Below are positions 40,894 through 45,424 of a stretch of DNA of 45,424 nucleotides, one piece after another. The notes under the pieces are model-generated. The model did no database searches. It was not told the DNA's origin and saw only the letters and a list, made by a program, of their open reading frames with translations. The stretch lies in contig MGZJ01000063.1 of assembly GCA_001802645.1 (NCBI GenBank), positions 8,482 through 53,905 of the forward strand, written 5' to 3'. Position 1 is the stretch's first letter; each line of letters starts with the position of its first letter. A program made the position numbers and the translations under genes. This stretch comes from Geobacteraceae bacterium GWC2_53_11 (lineage in GTDB: Bacteria > Desulfobacterota > Desulfuromonadia > Geobacterales > Pseudopelobacteraceae).

Positions 40894-43491
40894 GAGCTCT
40901 TTTACCTTGGCCATCAACGCATCAACGGTAAAAGGCTTCTGCAGGAAATGGAGCCCGTCATCCAGCTTGCCGTCGGTAACGATGACGTTGTTCGTGTACC
41001 CGGACATGTAGAGTACCTTGTCTATTTCCGGGTGATCGGCCGCTATCCTCTCGAAAAGCTGCTGCCCGTTCATACCCGGCATGACAACGTCCGTGATTAC
41101 CAGATCGATTTTTTCCGGAATCTGCCGTATCAACGCCAGCGCGTGCTCCGGATGTTCCGCACTGTACACCGTATAGCCAAGCCCTGCCAAAAGATCACTC
41201 GACATGACACGCACCATCTCATTATCTTCAACGAGCAGAATAACGGCGCTACCGGAATGATCAAGAACGCTCTGGTCGCGTTCGGCCCCCATGATCTGCG
41301 GCTGTTCGTCACAGAGGGGAAGAAAGACCTTGAAGGTCGTTCCGATACCAACCGTACTGACGGGCAGGATATAGCCGTTATGCTGTTTGACGATGCCATA
41401 CACATTCGCCAGACCGAGGCCGGTGCCATGGCCAACCTCCTTGGTGGAAAAAAACGGCTCAAAGATTCGCGACATGGTTTCCGCGCCCATGCCGCAGCCG
41501 TTATCACTGCATGACAGCACGGCAAATTTGCCCGCGGTCATGCCGGGATGCCGCCGGGCAAACTCATCGTCTATCAGGACGACCCCTGTTTCCAGGGAAA
41601 TACTGCCGTTGGCGGCAATGGCATCCTGGGCGTTCAGGACCAGATTCAGGAGCACCTGTTCAATTTTGGAACTGTCGGCCCGGACCACGACCGGTTGGCT
41701 GGAAAGATCCAGGCTGAAGCTGATGCTTTCGCGCAGTGTCCGGCGCACCATTGAATGAAACGACATGATGACATCATTAAGGTTAACGACCTTTATTTGC
41801 AGCACCTGCTTACGGCCGAAACTGAGCAGCTGCTGCGTCAGATCACGGGCCTTTCCTGATGCTTTGATGATGCCGTCAAGCTGCGAGCGCACCTTCTCGT
41901 TGTCCGGCAGCGACCGTTTGAGCAGATCGGAATAGATGAGTATCGGCGTCAGCAGGTTATTGAAATCATGGGCAATGCCGCCTGACAGATGCCCGATTGC
42001 TTCCATCTTCTGAGCCTGGCCCAGCAAATGTTCCAGCTCCATCCGGGCCGATTCGCCATTGCTCCGTTCGATTGCTATACCGGCAAACGCAGCCGCCTGC
42101 TGAATAAGGTAAATCTCATCCTCGGAAGGTATTGCCGGAGTACGATGGTAAATGGCAAAGGTGCCCAGCAGCTGTCCGGAAGAGGAAATAATCGGCTCAG
42201 ACCAGCACGAGCGGAGTCCCGCCTGCTGGGCAACGGTAAACCCTTTCCAGAAGGGGTGGCTGTCGATATCTTCCACAATTACCCGCTCGCGCCGGAATGC
42301 GGCCGTTCCGCACGAGCCGATGCCTTCCCCGATTTTAGTCCGGTTGGTGGCATTATTGTAAAATTCGGGAAGGCTGGGCGCTGCTCCGTGCACCAGGCGG
42401 GTACCGTCTTCGCTGACCTGCAGAATTGAACAGATCATGTCGGAATGTTCTTTTTCTATCGCGGCTACAATAAGGGAAAGCTGCTCCGGCAAGGGTTTGC
42501 CGGAAGCAATTTGTTCCAGGATTTCGGCACGGACATGTTCACGCTGCTCAGCCTGTTTGAGGGCGGTAATATCCGAAGCAACATGGACAATATTTACAAT
42601 TGTCCCCTCCGGAGAAAAGATCGGGTCCACGGATATTTCAAACCATCTGCTGCCGATCAAAAGCTGGATCACCCCGCGTGTTCCGCTCTCCAGCATTCCC
42701 CTGACAGGACAGGCGTCAATCGGCTCGTGCGCATAGTGCGCCACTTCACAGCACTGCTTGCCGATGATGCCCTGTGCCTCAACGCCGAATATTTTCAAAG
42801 TTGCCCGGTTGGCGCGAATGATGGTAAGCCCGGTATCGAGAACCCATACGGCATCCTCCACCGCATCGAAGGTATTCTGCCATTCAGAGGCAACCTGCCT
42901 GAGCGCCTGCTCGGTATGTTTTCGCTCCGTAATATCCCGCACGACACTCAGAACCCGAGGTTTTCCTTCGACCTCAAACAGACGGGCATGTACCTCTATC
43001 GGCAGGATGGCCCCGGATTTACACAGGTAGGCAGATTCGAAGATCGCCTCCCCCTGCTGCATGAGCATCTGGATGTTCGACCGGATCCGGGCGGCATACT
43101 CGGGAGGTTCCATCCCGTGCAGACCGCACGCCCGCAGTTCGTCAGGAGTATAGCCAGTCATGCGCGGCAACGCCTTGTTGAAGTAAACGAAGTTAGCTTC
43201 GCGATCCAGCAGCAGAATGGCATCGGAAGCGGTATCCAGGAGCTCTGATTTCAACTGGAGCTCGACCTGTTGAGCCTGCAGCGTCTGACGGGAATATTCC
43301 AGGGCATTGAATTGACGGAACAACAGGTAAGCTACGATGAGGGATAGCAGCGTCAGGATCAGGGCGAGGAAAAGAGTGTGTTCCTTCTGAAGCGACGCCT
43401 GCCACCAGAAGAGCCCCCCCATCGCCAGTATCACAAAGATTACCGACACTATGAAACGGCGCCGGACTTGGTTATAGAAATCAGCAGGCAT
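40879..43491 (-). CDS. Membrane hybrid histidine kinase: 2 TM, PAS-PAS-GAF-HisKA-HATPase-receiver
   Basis: 870 residues from the ATG at 43491 (TTG at 43497 also possible). Two membrane helices (about 10-28 and 36-58) come first, then PAS 1 (about 85-190), PAS 2 (about 205-320, with CCEV and DACPVRGM Cys residues) and GAF (about 335-480). HisKA has the His in [13 protein letters not shown]. HATPase has [17 protein letters not shown] and [13 protein letters not shown]. The C-terminal receiver has its Asp in [14 protein letters not shown]. The HDFNN-type H-box places it in the HPK4-like group, usually partnered with sigma-54-type regulators. It is an orphan: no partner regulator adjoins. Confidence 0.92.
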   Translation of the reverse strand: MPADFYNQVRRRFIVSVIFVILAMGGLFWWQASLQKEHTLFLALILTLLSLIVAYLLFRQFNALEYSRQTLQAQQVELQLKSELLDTASDAILLLDREANFVYFNKALPRMTGYTPDELRACGLHGMEPPEYAARIRSNIQMLMQQGEAIFESAYLCKSGAILPIEVHARLFEVEGKPRVLSVVRDITERKHTEQALRQVASEWQNTFDAVEDAVWVLDTGLTIIRANRATLKIFGVEAQGIIGKQCCEVAHYAHEPIDACPVRGMLESGTRGVIQLLIGSRWFEISVDPIFSPEGTIVNIVHVASDITALKQAEQREHVRAEILEQIASGKPLPEQLSLIVAAIEKEHSDMICSILQVSEDGTRLVHGAAPSLPEFYNNATNRTKIGEGIGSCGTAAFRRERVIVEDIDSHPFWKGFTVAQQAGLRSCWSEPIISSSGQLLGTFAIYHRTPAIPSEDEIYLIQQAAAFAGIAIERSNGESARMELEHLLGQAQKMEAIGHLSGGIAHDFNNLLTPILIYSDLLKRSLPDNEKVRSQLDGIIKASGKARDLTQQLLSFGRKQVLQIKVVNLNDVIMSFHSMVRRTLRESISFSLDLSSQPVVVRADSSKIEQVLLNLVLNAQDAIAANGSISLETGVVLIDDEFARRHPGMTAGKFAVLSCSDNGCGMGAETMSRIFEPFFSTKEVGHGTGLGLANVYGIVKQHNGYILPVSTVGIGTTFKVFLPLCDEQPQIMGAERDQSVLDHSGSAVILLVEDNEMVRVMSSDLLAGLGYTVYSAEHPEHALALIRQIPEKIDLVITDVVMPGMNGQQLFERIAADHPEIDKVLYMSGYTNNVIVTDGKLDDGLHFLQKPFTVDALMAKVKELLSAE

Positions 43492-43578
43492 CAGCAAACC
43501 CCGTGAATATCTGACTAAAAGCAGGGTTTAAAATAGCACACCATTCCGGTTTAATAAAGAATAGAACGGCAACGGCAT

Positions 43579-45424
43579 CTACGCTCCGCTCCACTCCCGG
43601 CAAAAAGCGGCCAGCTCGTCCGGCGGCAACGGCCTGCTGAAGTAATACCCCTGAATAATGCCGCATTCCCTCTCGGCCAGATAACGCAATTGCTCCTCAG
43701 TTTCAACGCCTTCAGCAACCAGTTCCATATCAAGCCCCTGCCCCATGGCAATTATCGTATTAACCACGGCGGCGTCATTTCTGGTCGTCAGCATCCGGCG
43801 TACAAACGAGATATCGATTTTCAGTTCGTTAATCGGCAAACGCCCCAGGTATTCAAGTGAGGAATAGCCGGTGCCGAAATCGTCGAGTGACAGAATGACG
43901 CCAATAGCGGCCAGGGCATTCATTTTTTCCAGGGTACGGGCGCTGTCAACCATGATCATGCTTTCCGTCAGCTCCAGACAGAGGTTGCGCGGATCAAGTC
44001 CCGAAGCGTCCAGGACCCGCTTGACCGCAACATCAAGGTCGCTGCGCATGAACTGCAAGGCCGATATATTGACCGACATGCGCAGTTTCGGCAGTCCGAG
44101 CTTCTGCCAGGCAACAGCCTGGGAACATGCCTGCAACAACACCCACTCGCCAACAGCCACGATCATGCCGCTTTCCTCAAGAATCGGAATAAACCGGGCA
44201 GGAGTTACCGGATCACCGCCGGCGGGGTTCCAGCGCAACAGGGCCTCCACACCGACCACTGCACCCTGAGCATGATCAATTTGCGGCTGGTACACCAGCG
44301 AAAATTCATTGCGCTCAAGAGCCTTATGAAGCTTTGCCTCCAGAGCGAAGCGCTCCTCCAACTGGCTGTTTAATTCCCTGGTGTAGAAGCAGATCGCGTT
44401 TTTTCCCTCTCTTTTGGCCTGATACATGGCAGCCTCGCCGTTTTTCAGCAATCCCTCCACGCCGTCGCCATCCACGGGAAACACCACCACGCCGAAGCTG
44501 GCGGTCGTAATGATCTCCGTGTCCCTGACGGTAAAAACGGTGTTCATGGCATTGCGAATCTCTTCGGCACGCGCCCTGGCATCATTGGCATCCGTAGAAA
44601 GCGGCAGCACGATGGTAAACTCGTCACCCACAAAACGTGACACCACACAGGCGTGACCACAGGCAGCTTCCAAACGGCGGGCAATTTCTATAATCAGTGC
44701 ATCGCCAAAATCATGACCGAAGGTATCGTTGACGTACTTAAGATTATCAATATCAAGAACCATCAGGGTCAGATACTGGTGTTCCCGATCGACCAGCTCA
44801 AGCTGCAGTTCAAGATATTTCTGGAAATAGTGACGATTGGGAAGTCCGGTCAGTGCATCGAAGTTGGCCTGGTAGTACAACTGTTCTTCATACTGTTTAC
44901 GACCGGTAATATCCTCCTTGATGGCAACATAATTCGTTATCGTACCGTGCTCATCCTTGATGGGAGCGATACTGGACAACTCCCAGAACAGCCGGCCGTC
45001 CCTGTCCTTGTTGCACAATTCGCCCTGCCACTCCTTACCGGAACTGATCGTCTGCCACAGTTCGGCGTAGAAGCTGTCCAGATGTTTTCCAGATTTAAGA
45101 ATACGCGGGTTTTGTCCGATCGTTTCATCGCGGCTGTAGCCTGATACAGCACAGAACTTTGGATTGACGTACTCAATGATTCCGTTAACATCCGTAATGA
45201 CGACACTATTGGCGCTCTGTTCTACCGCCGTACTCAGCTTGCGCAATTCCGACGTGCGCTCCCGCACCAGGGATTCCAGGTCTTCGTGGTAGTTCCGGTT
45301 TTCACGCACCAGATGCGCCCGTTCGACACAGCGGGCAACTATCAACTCAAGCTCGACCATGTCGGCAACCGGTTTGGCGAGATAATCCCAGGCACCGCGC
45401 CGCAGCGCCTCTATGGCATCGGAC
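43579..45424 (-). CDS. Receiver-PAS-GGDEF-EAL protein, 5' end beyond window
   Basis: The frame is open to the right edge. The first 22 residues (SDAIEALRRGAWDYLAKPVADM) are the end of a receiver domain including the Lys of the KP motif, so the ATG at 45360 is internal. Numbering from that Met: coiled coil 20-45, PAS about 42-155, GGDEF about 165-325 and EAL about 345-590. The GGDEF site is degenerate (FVGDEF, 244-248), while the EAL site looks intact (EALLR 372-376, NIS, ELTES, DDFGTGYSSL). It therefore probably degrades c-di-GMP, with the degenerate domain regulatory. Response-regulator control by a kinase outside the window. Confidence 0.92.
   Translation of the reverse strand, partial: SDAIEALRRGAWDYLAKPVADMVELELIVARCVERAHLVRENRNYHEDLESLVRERTSELRKLSTAVEQSANSVVITDVNGIIEYVNPKFCAVSGYSRDETIGQNPRILKSGKHLDSFYAELWQTISSGKEWQGELCNKDRDGRLFWELSSIAPIKDEHGTITNYVAIKEDITGRKQYEEQLYYQANFDALTGLPNRHYFQKYLELQLELVDREHQYLTLMVLDIDNLKYVNDTFGHDFGDALIIEIARRLEAACGHACVVSRFVGDEFTIVLPLSTDANDARARAEEIRNAMNTVFTVRDTEIITTASFGVVVFPVDGDGVEGLLKNGEAAMYQAKREGKNAICFYTRELNSQLEERFALEAKLHKALERNEFSLVYQPQIDHAQGAVVGVEALLRWNPAGGDPVTPARFIPILEESGMIVAVGEWVLLQACSQAVAWQKLGLPKLRMSVNISALQFMRSDLDVAVKRVLDASGLDPRNLCLELTESMIMVDSARTLEKMNALAAIGVILSLDDFGTGYSSLEYLGRLPINELKIDISFVRRMLTTRNDAAVVNTIIAMGQGLDMELVAEGVETEEQLRYLAERECGIIQGYYFSRPLPPDELAAFCREWSGA

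Noticed and set aside
42445-43248. 267-codon plus-strand frame
   Set aside because: Lies wholly antisense to the PAS/GAF part of the hybrid kinase; low-complexity reading, no ribosome site.

Overview
The window looks like chromosomal DNA of a Geobacteraceae-type bacterium (Desulfuromonadia; genus not resolvable by eye). The grounds are three multiheme c-type cytochromes with a System II cytochrome c maturation pair, dense c-di-GMP and two-component signalling, RAYT transposases with REP-like repeats, and sigma-54 promoters. No single gene fixes the species.

Positions 1-10.8 kb are patchy and partly mobile. They hold the tail of a DUF748 protein, a HigB-HigA module, a RAYT transposase flanked by inverted copies of a REP-like repeat, a remnant of a second RAYT, and a YefM-YoeB module with TGTACA operators. 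Then come phosphatidylserine synthase and a stress-type operon with a sigma-54 promoter: csbD, a triple-BON periplasmic protein, a second csbD, two 21-codon membrane peptides and an ABC exporter pair. A PAS-GGDEF cyclase, a ferritin-like protein and a truncated tyrosine recombinase beside tRNA-Gly(GCC) close the region.

Positions 10.8-14 kb (minus) carry three glycosyltransferases for an envelope glycan. Positions 14.1-27.4 kb (minus) form an extracellular electron transfer locus. In transcription order it reads ResB, CcsA, a cytochrome with 9 canonical and 2 odd heme motifs, an octaheme cytochrome, an NHL beta-propeller lipoprotein, a tetraheme OmcE-type filament cytochrome, a second NHL lipoprotein, a predicted outer-membrane beta-barrel, and a large secreted protein with a poly-Asp/Glu/His tail. 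The OmcE-type gene has its own -24/-12 promoter and a strong intrinsic terminator, so it is probably made in excess of its neighbours.

Positions 27.6-33.7 kb (plus) link a succinate-semialdehyde dehydrogenase by overlapping codons to a signalling cassette: receiver-GGDEF, a small DUF3391-like protein, an HDOD protein and a hybrid histidine kinase. Positions 33.7-38.3 kb (plus) are a sulfur-metabolism operon: promoter, SAM-I riboswitch with terminator, two tandem trans-sulfuration PLP enzymes, a ThiS-ThiF fusion and MnmA. Positions 38.3-45.4 kb hold a helical-repeat protein, a secreted DUF4139-like protein, a membrane hybrid histidine kinase and the 3' part of a receiver-PAS-GGDEF-EAL protein running off the right edge.

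All assignments come from reading motifs and family features by eye; no database search was possible.
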